Assembly (NCBI GenBank): GCA_009787835.1
Contig: WQSN01000028.1
Location: 1 to 35,239, forward strand
Reading direction: 5' to 3'
Origin: Treponema sp.
GTDB lineage: Bacteria; Spirochaetota; Spirochaetia; Treponematales; Breznakiellaceae
DNA: 35,239 nt
Shown here: positions 7,782 through 17,195 of the stretch, in pieces
Layout: every line of letters begins with the position of its first letter
Position numbering within the stretch: position 1 is the first letter of the stretch
The notes under the pieces: model-generated
Databases searched by the model: none
What the model was told of the DNA's origin: nothing
The model's input: the letters and a program-made list of their open reading frames with translations, nothing else
Translations under genes and position numbers: made by a program

Positions 7782-7819
7782 GGATTAAGTTTATTGTGTA
7801 AATTGAGTAATTGTCTACA

Positions 7820-7975
7820 TCAATAACTAAGAAACAGAATTTTACGGTAAATACCAAATTGTAAAAGATTTTTATCCGCTGCCATACCAAACGCATAGCC
7901 TTCTTTCGTTTCTGGGAAATCAAACACGACAGCGCATAAATGTTTTTATAGTTTTCAGAGTGTTCCAAGAACTGC
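7820..7975 (-). pseudogene. Possible gene relic in the SWIM-cupin spacer
   Basis: The 241-bp spacer between the SWIM gene and the cupin gene carries coding-like sequence in two reverse frames. One reads DDIVFQQFLEHSENYKNIYA, and the next frame continues with CAVVFDFPETKEGYAFGMAA and DKNLLQFGIYRKILFLSY before a stop at 7820-7822. A frame change inside one plausible protein end suggests a decayed 3' gene fragment. I do not recognise the family. This is a low-confidence call on reading quality alone. Confidence 0.25.
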
Positions 7976-8022
7976 TGAAAAACTATGTCGTCTCATTCAG
8001 TTGAATTTTCCCGTCAAGCGCT

Positions 8023-8385
8023 TCATCCCATGCTGTCCCTAATATTCACTTCCATGACTAATATTTTCAATTCATCACTGTCCGATGTGTTATAAAGCGA
8101 ATGAATACCGAATGGTTTGTTTAAAAGGACATCGCCTTTTTTAACAGGCGATTTCATCCCGTCAAGTTCAGTAACGCCGCTGCCTTCAAGTATGATATAC
8201 AATTCCTGATTATTTCCGTGCGTATGCGATCCAATGGATGTGCCGGGAGGCAGGACAGTGTAATGAACAAAATTCAAAGGTTCGGCCAATTCGCTGTCAA
8301 AGATATTAACGATTTTTATTTTACCTTTTCCGTCATGGCAGATTTCTTCAACTGGTTGTATATCAAGAAAATTTTTAATCGACAT
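8023..8385 (-). CDS. Small cupin-domain protein
   Basis: A 120-residue single-domain cupin, a beta-barrel fold that binds a metal ion and often a sugar, amino acid or small organic ligand. Motif 1 is seen as SIGSHTHGNNQELYIILEG (two His and the Glu metal ligands) and motif 2 as KGDVLLNKPFGIHSLYN (the last His). The ligand set is complete, so a metal site is expected. Its start overlaps the end of the Gfo/Idh gene by 11 bp with AAAGG a few bases upstream, so the two are co-translated. Context suggests an isomerase, epimerase or regulatory role for the sugar-type substrate of the dehydrogenase (inference); cupins this small cannot be assigned more exactly from sequence. Confidence 0.85.
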   Translation of the reverse strand: MSIKNFLDIQPVEEICHDGKGKIKIVNIFDSELAEPLNFVHYTVLPPGTSIGSHTHGNNQELYIILEGSGVTELDGMKSPVKKGDVLLNKPFGIHSLYNTSDSDELKILVMEVNIRDSMG

Positions 8386-9340
8386 AAATTACCTTTCCCT
8401 TTTCAAACGAATTTACCGCGGCCTGCGCGATACTTTGCGTTTTAATATTATCTGATATATGAGTCTGCGGCAGTGTTCCGCGCAGAATATATGCGGTAAA
8501 TTCATCAAGAATTACGTTAAACGATGTGTTTTTATCTTCCGGCAGGGTGATTTGCTCTGTTTGTCCGCCAGTATCAAAATAAAGACTATCATTTTGATAA
8601 CGCAAAATTCCGTTAACTCCGGTAAAAGTCCAATTGGCATACCAGTCTGTTTCGTTTGAATGCGCGTCAAGGCGGCCATTATAAAGAACTTTTATATCAT
8701 TTTCCATTGTAATGCACATAACAGCGTTGGAGAAGCCTTTGTACCAGCTTTCCGCAGGAGTATAAAAATCGGTATATATGTTTTTAAATTCACATCCTGT
8801 AAAATACCTCAGCATGTCAAGGTGATGAATGCCTACATCCAGTAAAATAGGATTTAACATTTCCTTATGATAATTTTCCATAAAATGACGGCGGTTAAAA
8901 TCAATTTTTATACTGGTAAGATTCCCAGGTTTATTCTGCGATAAAATTTCTTTTATGGTGCGACATCGTGATGAGTAACGGTAATTTTCCGCAATCATTA
9001 ATTTTTGTCCGGCATTTGCGCGGGAAACAATATGAAGCACATCGTCCCAATTTACCGCAATTGGTTTCTCGCTTAAAACAGAAATGCCTCGGTCAAAAGC
9101 TAAATCATTAATTATCCTGTGCGCATCGGGAGGAGCCGCGTTCAGAACAAAGTCCGGTTTAAGCTCATCCATTGCAGAGGCGGCATCGGTGAAAAATTTG
9201 CAGTTTCCTTTATCCTGAATTTTATCCCATGTTTTTTCATTTTTATCAGATGCGCCTGCGAGAACAATATCAGTCCTGCGGGACAACTCTCTGTACCAGA
9301 GCACACCCCATTCGCCAAGACCTGTCAATAAAGCGCGCAT
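8375..9340 (-). CDS. Gfo/Idh/MocA family NAD(P)-dependent oxidoreductase
   Basis: A 321-residue two-domain dehydrogenase. The Rossmann nucleotide-binding motif is at the N-terminus (LLTGLGEWGVLW, residues ~4-15). The family EKP motif follows near 93-96 (VLSEKPIAVNWDD), whose lysine usually takes part in catalysis. The second domain has DVGIHHLDMLRYF, matching the D-x-G-x-H-x-x-D active-site pattern. Such enzymes oxidise or reduce sugars, inositols and nucleotide sugars; the substrate cannot be told here. It is 18 bp downstream of the gyrB-linked membrane protein gene and overlaps the cupin by 11 bp, so it may be the third gene of a gyrB-led transcript. It has no clear Shine-Dalgarno sequence. 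Confidence 0.9.
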   Translation of the reverse strand: MRALLTGLGEWGVLWYRELSRRTDIVLAGASDKNEKTWDKIQDKGNCKFFTDAASAMDELKPDFVLNAAPPDAHRIINDLAFDRGISVLSEKPIAVNWDDVLHIVSRANAGQKLMIAENYRYSSRCRTIKEILSQNKPGNLTSIKIDFNRRHFMENYHKEMLNPILLDVGIHHLDMLRYFTGCEFKNIYTDFYTPAESWYKGFSNAVMCITMENDIKVLYNGRLDAHSNETDWYANWTFTGVNGILRYQNDSLYFDTGGQTEQITLPEDKNTSFNVILDEFTAYILRGTLPQTHISDNIKTQSIAQAAVNSFEKGKVIYVD

Positions 9341-9358
9341 AAGACCAAAAAAATCTAT

Positions 9359-9775
9359 TTAATTTACCCTGGGGAAAACAATACCGTGACCGTGGCTGTC
9401 ATCCCATTCCGCGGGCAGATATAACGAGTTATTTTCAATCCTTCCGTTTTCAATGCTGCCGTTAACATAAAATCTAATTAATGTGCGGCTTCCATCGGCT
9501 GTTTTGGTATATGTCCCGCTTTTTTGTGTGTTATGCGAAATATTGGCTGTAAACTTTCCGTCAGCGAACAATTGCACTGTCTGTCCTCCATAGCTGTATA
9601 TTTCAGAGTCACCGGAATTTTTAACAGGAGTAGCAGAGTAAATGCCAAGCGCGATAATCAGCGCGGCAATCAGGACACAGATTAAGGCTAAAATAATTTT
9701 TTTCTTTTTTGCTTTTCTGATGGTATTTTCTTTTTTTATGATTTTAATTTTTTTCCTGATAACGCTTCTTGACAT
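9359..9775 (-). CDS. Small single-pass membrane protein downstream of gyrB
   Basis: I do not recognise this gene. The protein has a very basic cytoplasmic N-terminus (about 28 residues, rich in K, R and I) and one strong membrane segment (about IILALICVLIAALIIALGIY). About 85 outer residues follow, rich in G, N, S and T, that look like a small beta-sheet domain (FADGKFTANISHNTQKSGTY to EWDDSHGHG). It follows gyrB directly: a GTG at 9787 would overlap the gyrB stop as GTGA, while ATG 9775 has GAGGG a few bases upstream and is preferred here. It is probably made from the gyrB transcript. It could be an inner-membrane-anchored envelope protein; no enzymatic motif is visible. Confidence 0.7.
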   Translation of the reverse strand: MSRSVIRKKIKIIKKENTIRKAKKKKIILALICVLIAALIIALGIYSATPVKNSGDSEIYSYGGQTVQLFADGKFTANISHNTQKSGTYTKTADGSRTLIRFYVNGSIENGRIENNSLYLPAEWDDSHGHGIVFPRVN

Positions 9776-9783
9776 TACATCCC

Positions 9784-11736
<1,953 letters not shown>

Positions 11737-11742
11737 TCATTC

Positions 11743-11771
11743 ATTATACAAATTTAATGAGACAGGGTAAA
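11743..11771 (-). promoter_or_regulatory. Putative leaderless promoter of gyrB
   Basis: On the reverse strand a perfect TATAAT (11748-11743) with a weak -35 TTTACC (11771-11766) at 17 bp would start transcription at or next to the gyrB ATG at 11736. A second candidate further upstream is TTGTCA (11817-11812), 18 bp, TATATT (11793-11788), giving a leader of about 45 nt. The lack of a Shine-Dalgarno sequence favours the first. Confidence 0.45.
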
Positions 11772-11810
11772 GGTAATGACTTTTTTTAATATAAAGCCGT
11801 CAAATTCCTA

Positions 11811-11841
11811 TTGACAAAAAGGCAGGGTTACATAGTATAAT
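11811..11841 (+). promoter_or_regulatory. Putative dnaA promoter
   Basis: A perfect TTGACA (11811-11816) and a perfect TATAAT (11836-11841) lie 19 bp apart, slightly wide, pointing at dnaA. The leader would be about 285 nt and would include both DnaA boxes and the palindrome, so DnaA could regulate its own gene. Its -35 overlaps the -35 of a leftward gyrB promoter candidate. Confidence 0.5.
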
Positions 11842-11895
11842 CAATATTCAATTACTATTTAAGATTTACAGATAAATAATAATAAGTGTAGAACC

Positions 11896-11904
11896 TGTGG
11901 ATAA
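11896..11904 (-). promoter_or_regulatory. DnaA box (perfect)
   Basis: TGTGGATAA, the complement of the consensus TTATCCACA, with no mismatch. It is in the gyrB-dnaA intergenic region. Confidence 0.75.
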
Positions 11905-11975
11905 ATTTTAATAAAAATAGGTAAAACATTTTTATAAGTATTAATGTATAAGAACATCCATTAATTATTTATGGA

Positions 11976-12016
11976 ATTAAAGCTAATTCCTTACCAGGTA
12001 AGGAGTTAGCTTTAAT
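11976..12016. repeat. 41-bp near-perfect palindrome in the dnaA leader
   Basis: Arms 11976-11995 and 11997-12016 are complementary over 20 bp with one G-T pair (11987/12005), around a single central base at 11996. As RNA it would make a long hairpin with a small loop, followed by TTTTA on the rightward strand. No rightward gene ends before it, so it is not an ordinary gene-end terminator. It could attenuate dnaA transcription, be a structural element of the origin, or bind a dimeric regulator. The structure is seen; the role is inferred. Confidence 0.65.
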
Positions 12017-12095
12017 TTTACTGTTCGGATAATGAGGGATACATATAAAAATAATTATATTTTGGGTTGAAATTTATAACTAATTACATTATCCT

Positions 12096-12104
12096 TGTGG
12101 ATAA
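12096..12104 (-). promoter_or_regulatory. DnaA box (perfect), 29 bp before dnaA
   Basis: TGTGGATAA without mismatch, followed at 12107-12115 by TGTTGATAA (one mismatch). Its position close to the dnaA start fits an origin role or autoregulation of dnaA. Confidence 0.75.
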
Positions 12105-12133
12105 TATGTTGATAATATAAAAAGGGTTTTTAG

Positions 12134-13537
12134 ATGGTTGATTTGGATTCTGAGGGTATCTGGAAAGAAACCCTTAACCAAATGCGGAATTCTTTGGGAG
12201 AGGAAGAGTTCAGCGGCTGGTTCTCTGATTTGGTATATTTACGATCAAATAATGATAATATAATTATTGGGATTCCTTCAACTTTTCACCGGGATAAGGT
12301 AAAGACAAATTACCAAAAAATTATAAATTCTACATTCAATGAGCTGTCCGGAAAAAAAATAACCGTACAATTTGAAGTAACCGGAGAAAAACAAAAAAAG
12401 AGCGCTGTATCAAAAACAGTACAGTCAGAAACAACGCCAAAAAATGATGAAATAGACAAGGAAATTTCAAAAGAAAACACAAAACAAAAAAATAAAGGAA
12501 AACATCCGCAGATGAGGGATGATTACATATTTGACAGATATGTAATCATCGAAAACAACAGTTTTGCGGCAAATGCGGCCATTGCAATAAGCAAAAATCC
12601 CGGAAAAGCCTATAATCCATTTTTGATATACGGCGGAGTTGGTTTGGGTAAAACCCATCTTATGCAGGCAATTGGCAATTACATTCATGACAATTCTGAC
12701 AATAAAGTAATATATATAACATCGGAAAATTTCTTAAATGAGTATGTTCAGGCAATTCAGGATGTAAAAACAAAAATTTTCAAAAACAAATTCCGCAGCA
12801 CAGATGTTCTTTTAATTGACGATATTCAATTTTTTCAGGACAAAGACAGAATCCAGGAAGAGTTATTTCATACTTTTAATCAACTGTTGGATGCAAAGAA
12901 ACAGCTTGTTTTTACCTGCGACCGGCCGGTATCGGAATTAAAGAAATTTTCAGAACGTCTGCGCTCCCGTTTTGAACTTTGCTTAAAAGTAGACCTTCAG
13001 CCTCCCCGTTATGAAGAAAGATGCGCAATTTTAAGATCCGTATCCCAGGCGCGCGGCGTAACCATTCTTGACGAAATAATAGACTTAATCTGCAAGAATG
13101 TATCATCCAATGTAAGAGACCTTATATCTTCCTTAAATACCCTGATAGCTTACACAGAGCTTATGAAAGAGCCAATAACCATAGAAATTGCCCAACAGCG
13201 CCTGAAAAACACATTCAATGGTCCAATACAGGCAAATCTATCAATGGATAATATAATCAGGGTAGTAGCGGATTACTTCGCTCTTACTCCGAATGACCTA
13301 AAAGGCAAAAAAAGAACTGGAAAAATAGTTTATCCGCGCCAAATAGCAATGTATATAGGCCGGGAAATGACCGATTTTTCAACAACAGAGATTGGAAATG
13401 AATTTGGAGGGCGTGATCATACGACAGTTATGCACTCAATTAATAAAGTGAAGGCAAATCTTATTATAGACCCTGCTTTAGAATCAACAATTGAAAGCTT
13501 GAAACGTTCCATCAAAGAATTCAGTGCAAAATACTGA
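12134..13537 (+). CDS. dnaA: Chromosomal replication initiator DnaA
   Basis: DnaA binds DnaA boxes at the origin, unwinds DNA and loads the replicative helicase. All four domains are visible: domain I (about 1-85, WKETLNQMRNSLGEEEFSGW), a short K/E/T-rich linker II (about 86-128), AAA+ domain III with Walker A GGVGLGKTH (167-175) and Walker B LLIDDIQFF (226-234), and DNA-binding domain IV with the signature GGRDHTTVMHS near residue 435. The length of 467 is normal. AAAGGG lies 7 bp before ATG 12134. It begins the plus-strand series dnaA-dnaN-recF-dciA as in treponemes. DnaA boxes occur both before and after it, so it sits inside the origin region it acts on. Confidence 0.98.
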   Translation: MVDLDSEGIWKETLNQMRNSLGEEEFSGWFSDLVYLRSNNDNIIIGIPSTFHRDKVKTNYQKIINSTFNELSGKKITVQFEVTGEKQKKSAVSKTVQSETTPKNDEIDKEISKENTKQKNKGKHPQMRDDYIFDRYVIIENNSFAANAAIAISKNPGKAYNPFLIYGGVGLGKTHLMQAIGNYIHDNSDNKVIYITSENFLNEYVQAIQDVKTKIFKNKFRSTDVLLIDDIQFFQDKDRIQEELFHTFNQLLDAKKQLVFTCDRPVSELKKFSERLRSRFELCLKVDLQPPRYEERCAILRSVSQARGVTILDEIIDLICKNVSSNVRDLISSLNTLIAYTELMKEPITIEIAQQRLKNTFNGPIQANLSMDNIIRVVADYFALTPNDLKGKKRTGKIVYPRQIAMYIGREMTDFSTTEIGNEFGGRDHTTVMHSINKVKANLIIDPALESTIESLKRSIKEFSAKY

Positions 13538-13731
13538 AAAACATGTTAAAATAATGTGTAAAAGAGAAGGCTTGTTTAAACTGTGGAAAAAATTGCATAA
13601 TTATCCATAGTTTGTGAAAACTGTAAGTGTATTACATATATAGAATTAAGTGAGTTTTGCACATTTAATTCTGCTTATTAATACTATTATTAAATATATA
13701 TATAAATTAAATTTAATAGGGGAGAGAAAAA
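13538..13731. other. dnaA-dnaN spacer with DnaA-box-like sites (second origin candidate)
   Basis: This 194-bp gap has TGTGGAAAA (13582-13590) and TTATCCATA (13601-13609), each one mismatch from the DnaA box, in opposite orientations. A very AT-rich stretch follows (about 13670-13718) that could act as an unwinding element. In several bacteria the origin lies between dnaA and dnaN, so this may be the origin itself or half of a bipartite one. Confidence 0.45.
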
Positions 13732-14832
13732 ATGATATTTACATGCAGCAAAGAGGTTCTTCTTAAAGAAATTTCCATAGCTCAGGAAATTATAGCCTCA
13801 AAAAACGCAATCTCTATTTTATCAAATGTTTACCTTGAAACAGGCAAAAATAGTTTGTCTATAAAAGCTACAGACAGAAATGTATATTTTCAGACAGAAG
13901 TTCCTGTAAATGTAGTTGAAAGCGGATCAACGACTGTTTACGGTGATAAATTTTTAGGGATATTAAGTTCTTTTCCTTATGATGAATTTGAATTTTCCCA
14001 GAAAGAAAATACTGCGGTTATAAAACCAACTTCCCTAAAAAAACCTGAATATAAACTTAAAATAATTACTTCAGATAAATATCCGGAATTTCCGGTTTCT
14101 TCATCTTCATTTTTTGAAATGCCAATTAAAGAATTCAGGGAAATGATACAGCAGAGCGTATTTGCCGTTTCTGATGATGAAACGCGTTATTATATGAATG
14201 GCGTTTTTCTGGAAAAAATAGAAGATAAAATAATGATGGTAGCTACAGATGGCAGGCGTTTGGCTTATATCAGTAAAACTGCGGGAAGCAATATTGAAGA
14301 CTTTACCGGTATTATAATTCCTCCTAAAATTTTAAACACTATATTTAAAAGATCAGGTGATGAAGGGCTGGTAAGTATTTCTGTAAGCGATAAATCAATA
14401 TATATAAATTTTGCATCATATAAATTTTCTTCCGTATTGATTGAAGGTAATTTTCCAAATTATAAAAAGGTAATACCTGAAAATCAGGATTTTTTCCTTA
14501 CTGTAAAAAGGGATGAAATGTTAAACGCACTGCGCCGTGTTTCTCTTATGGTTGAAAAAAAATCACACAGAATTTATCTGGGAGTATCAACAGGTAAAAT
14601 GGCTGTTTATTCCGAAGAAAGCGAAATGGGAACAGTGGAAGATGAAATTCCATGCCAGTATGAAGGTGAAGAAACTACAATAGCTCTTAATTACCGTTAC
14701 ATGGAAGAACCTTTTAAAATTATGACAGATGACGAAATAAAGATAAGATTCAGCAGCGCCATAAAAGCAATAACAATTGAACCTGTGCCGGAAAAGGATT
14801 TTTTCCATATTGTTATGCCTATGCAATCATGA
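13732..14832 (+). CDS. dnaN: DNA polymerase III beta subunit (sliding clamp)
   Basis: A 366-residue protein of normal length for the clamp that encircles DNA and tethers polymerase III and other partners. Three repeated clamp domains of about 120 residues each are expected. Typical stretches are MMVATDGRRLAYISK in the middle and the C-terminal end HIVMPMQS, close to the usual MPMR ending that helps form the partner-binding pocket. GGGGAG lies just before ATG 13732. It follows dnaA by 194 bp and precedes recF by 34 bp, the usual order. No anomaly is seen. Confidence 0.97.
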   Translation: MIFTCSKEVLLKEISIAQEIIASKNAISILSNVYLETGKNSLSIKATDRNVYFQTEVPVNVVESGSTTVYGDKFLGILSSFPYDEFEFSQKENTAVIKPTSLKKPEYKLKIITSDKYPEFPVSSSSFFEMPIKEFREMIQQSVFAVSDDETRYYMNGVFLEKIEDKIMMVATDGRRLAYISKTAGSNIEDFTGIIIPPKILNTIFKRSGDEGLVSISVSDKSIYINFASYKFSSVLIEGNFPNYKKVIPENQDFFLTVKRDEMLNALRRVSLMVEKKSHRIYLGVSTGKMAVYSEESEMGTVEDEIPCQYEGEETTIALNYRYMEEPFKIMTDDEIKIRFSSAIKAITIEPVPEKDFFHIVMPMQS

Positions 14833-14866
14833 TTTATTATTATAATAATTATTTATAAATTTAATA

Positions 14867-15952
14867 ATGTTAATTTCTTTTCTTAGGACAGCTTCTTTTC
14901 GTAATATTGATGATAAAGAAACAGAAACAGGATATAAAGATGTTTTCCTGGTAGGGGAAAACGGTCAGGGAAAAACAAATTTTCTGGAAGCTCTTTATTT
15001 TTGTGCGTACGCTTCATCATTCCGTACAGCCCGTGACACTGAAATTGCACGTAACGGGGAAAAGGAATTTTCAGCAGAGGTTAAAATAAAAAATTCATTA
15101 AATGACAGTATTCTTATTAAATATGAAAAAGGTAAAAAAAATATTTTTATTAACGGTAAAAAAGCAGAAGACAGGAAGGAACTTCTTTCCATAGCTCCCA
15201 CAATTGTTTTTTGCCATGAAGATATGGAATTTATAAACGGCAGCCCGGAAAGAAGACGCTGGTTTTTTGATCAAACTTTAAGCCTTTATGACCCTGTTTA
15301 CCTTGAAGATTTAAGGCGTTACAGGCATGTATTAAAAACAAGGAATACGGTATTAAAGGATTATTGCAATAATAATTTATCAGGAAATGTACATCAAATA
15401 TTGGACGCCCTGGATCCGCAGTACGAAGTGTACGGGCAAAAATTAATGGAAAAAAGGGAAAAATCCGTAAAACAGTTTTCTGATATTTTTTGCTCTCTTT
15501 ATGAAGAAGTATCAGGCATTACAGGAATTACAGTTCAATACAATCAGTCCTGGAAGAAAGGGAAAGACATAAATTCTATATTGAAAGATAAAAGAGCATC
15601 TGATATGGAATGCGGAATTTCACTTTCAGGTCCTCACCGTGACCGTTATATATTTGCACATAACGATGCGGATTTTACAGTAAAAGCATCTACAGGGCAA
15701 AAAAGACTGCTTGCTTTGCTGTTACGCGCCGCACAGTCCCGCAGTTTTTCACAGATGACCGGTTTAAATCCCATACTTCTCCTTGACGATGTACTATTGG
15801 AAATGGACGGCGAAAAACGCAGGAAATTCCTTTCAGTTATGCCTCTCTACGATCAGGCGTTTTATACATTCCTTCCGGACGAGCCATTTCAGCGTTATCA
15901 AAAAAAAGATACTCTTGTTTATAATGTAAAGGGAGGAAAATTTTTAAAATGA
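14867..15952 (+). CDS. recF: DNA replication and repair protein RecF
   Basis: RecF is an SMC-like ATPase that helps load RecA at gaps and stalled forks with RecO and RecR. Seen here: Walker A VGENGQGKTNFLEALYF (P-loop 30-37), the RecF block around RRRWFFDQTLSLYDP and LRRYRHVLKTRNTVLK, SGPHRDRY, the ABC signature STGQKRLLALLLR and Walker B ILLLDDVLLEMD. The length of 361 is normal. No Shine-Dalgarno sequence is visible before ATG 14867. Its stop overlaps the next gene (ATGA), so the DUF721 protein is co-translated. Confidence 0.97.
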   Translation: MLISFLRTASFRNIDDKETETGYKDVFLVGENGQGKTNFLEALYFCAYASSFRTARDTEIARNGEKEFSAEVKIKNSLNDSILIKYEKGKKNIFINGKKAEDRKELLSIAPTIVFCHEDMEFINGSPERRRWFFDQTLSLYDPVYLEDLRRYRHVLKTRNTVLKDYCNNNLSGNVHQILDALDPQYEVYGQKLMEKREKSVKQFSDIFCSLYEEVSGITGITVQYNQSWKKGKDINSILKDKRASDMECGISLSGPHRDRYIFAHNDADFTVKASTGQKRLLALLLRAAQSRSFSQMTGLNPILLLDDVLLEMDGEKRRKFLSVMPLYDQAFYTFLPDEPFQRYQKKDTLVYNVKGGKFLK

Positions 15953-16479
15953 AAACAGCTGGAGATATTCTTTCGGCTCTTTTTGATGAGCGTTTTATGC
16001 AAAAAGCTAAAGGATACTCAAAACTTTTTGATTCATGGAAGGATATAACCGAAAAAAACGGAATTGCGTCAGCTGCAGGCCATTCCAGAATTAGGGAACT
16101 GGACAGGGGCATTTTGCTGGTTGAAACAGATCATCCCGGATGGAAACAGATTTTGCAGACTAAACAATCAAAAATTTTAAATGATTTTCGAATACGTTTC
16201 CCGGAACTTGATATATCAGGCATCTCTCTCATACTTGGAAAAGTACCGATGGAAGAAAATGAAAGTATTCCAACAGAAGAAGAACCCCATCTTCTTCATA
16301 ATACCGCCCTGAAAGATAAGACAAATCAGGCAATTGCCGCGGAAATTACAACAGGAAAAGAATCATATAATAAAAATGATCAACATGTAGAACGCGGATA
16401 TGATGCGATCAAAGATAAAGAATTAAGGGATAAATTAATTAAAATAGGACAAAGCATTGAAGAAGAAGAAAAAAAATGA
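15949..16479 (+). CDS. DUF721/DciA-like protein, probable replicative helicase loader
   Basis: A 176-residue protein whose first ~105 residues carry the DUF721 (DciA) fold. It is recognised by the W-x-x-I pattern (LFDSWKDITEKNG), the hydrophobic strand GILLVETDHPGWKQIL, and the following helix and strand (LNDFRIRFPE, GISLILGK). DciA is the widespread helicase operator that helps load DnaB where DnaC is absent. Residues after ~105 are acidic and lysine-rich, probably a disordered tail, as is common in the family. It overlaps the recF stop (ATGA) and sits where treponemes have the same gene between recF and gyrA (T. pallidum TP0004), so a role at the origin fits. Function is by family, not by catalytic residues. 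Confidence 0.85.
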   Translation: MKTAGDILSALFDERFMQKAKGYSKLFDSWKDITEKNGIASAAGHSRIRELDRGILLVETDHPGWKQILQTKQSKILNDFRIRFPELDISGISLILGKVPMEENESIPTEEEPHLLHNTALKDKTNQAIAAEITTGKESYNKNDQHVERGYDAIKDKELRDKLIKIGQSIEEEEKK

Positions 16480-16491
16480 TACATTATTATT

Positions 16492-17109
16492 ATGGAAAAT
16501 GTTATTATCAGAAAGGCTGTGTTATCTGACATTCCCCATTTTTTTGAAATATGTCTGAAGACAGGAGACTCAGGCAGGGATGCATCAGAAATATATTTTG
16601 ATCCGTATCTGCTTGGATATTATTATGCATCTCCTTATCTTTTATTTCCGGACGGTGTATGTTTTGTGGCTGAGTATGAATATTGTCCGCAAGGTTACAT
16701 TATAGCCGCTCCGGATACGCTGGCTTTTAATAAATGGATGGAAGAAGAATGGCTTCCCCCATTAAGAAGACGTTATCCTCTGCCTTTTCCTCCTGAAAAA
16801 ATCCGTTCAGAAAAAGAGAAAAAACTTATTGAGACATTGCATATAAACCTGTGTACATCCGATACAGATGTCAGGCTAACAAATTACCCGGCCCATCTTC
16901 ACATTGATCTGCTCCCCTGTCTTCAGGGAAAAGGAATGGGAAGTAAATTAATGAATACGCTCTTTGTTGAGTTAAAAAAACGGGGAATACCTGGTATTCA
17001 TCTTGGAGTAGGTTCATCAAATACTGACGCGATAGAATTTTATAAAAAGCTGGGTTTTTCGGTTTTACAAGAGCAAACCTGGGGTTTCACGATGGGTTAT
17101 AAATTATAA
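16492..17109 (+). CDS. GNAT family N-acetyltransferase
   Basis: A 205-residue acetyltransferase that would move an acetyl group from acetyl-CoA to an amine. The acetyl-CoA-binding motif is seen near residues 143-150 (LQGKGMGSKL), preceded by the strand AHLHIDLLP and followed by GVGSSNTDAIEFYKKLGF, the typical last part of the fold. The longer N-terminal half (AEYEYCPQGYIIAAP) resembles the group related to the acetyltransferase-like domain of O-GlcNAcase, but the substrate is unknown. It lies 12 bp after the DciA-like gene and before gyrA, an insertion relative to the minimal treponemal order. There is no good Shine-Dalgarno sequence before ATG 16492, so it may depend on upstream translation. 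Confidence 0.88.
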   Translation: MENVIIRKAVLSDIPHFFEICLKTGDSGRDASEIYFDPYLLGYYYASPYLLFPDGVCFVAEYEYCPQGYIIAAPDTLAFNKWMEEEWLPPLRRRYPLPFPPEKIRSEKEKKLIETLHINLCTSDTDVRLTNYPAHLHIDLLPCLQGKGMGSKLMNTLFVELKKRGIPGIHLGVGSSNTDAIEFYKKLGFSVLQEQTWGFTMGYKL

Positions 17110-17128
17110 AAGAAGAGTCTTATCTGTC

Positions 17129-17158
17129 CTGACAAAAATCATTAAAAAATGGTACACT
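17129..17158 (+). promoter_or_regulatory. Putative gyrA promoter
   Basis: CTGACA (17129-17134), 18 bp, then TACACT (17153-17158) with TG at 17150-17151 as an extended -10. The leader would be about 30 nt, containing AAGGA before the GTG start of gyrA. Confidence 0.5.
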
Positions 17159-17195
17159 GGGCTATTAAATAAAAATAATTAGTTAAGGACATAAA

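Larger units (their letters stand above)
11737..12133. other. Candidate chromosomal origin (oriC) between gyrB and dnaA
   Basis: This 397-bp AT-rich region has no gene. It holds two perfect DnaA boxes on the same strand (TGTGGATAA at 11896-11904 and 12096-12104, 200 bp apart). Looser ones occur at 12024-12032 (TTCGGATAA) and 12107-12115 (TGTTGATAA). Genes on both sides point away, and dnaA is next to it. It also contains the divergent promoters and a 41-bp palindrome. The dnaA-dnaN spacer is an alternative or second origin segment. Position and boxes support an origin; the unwinding element is not proven. Confidence 0.6.
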
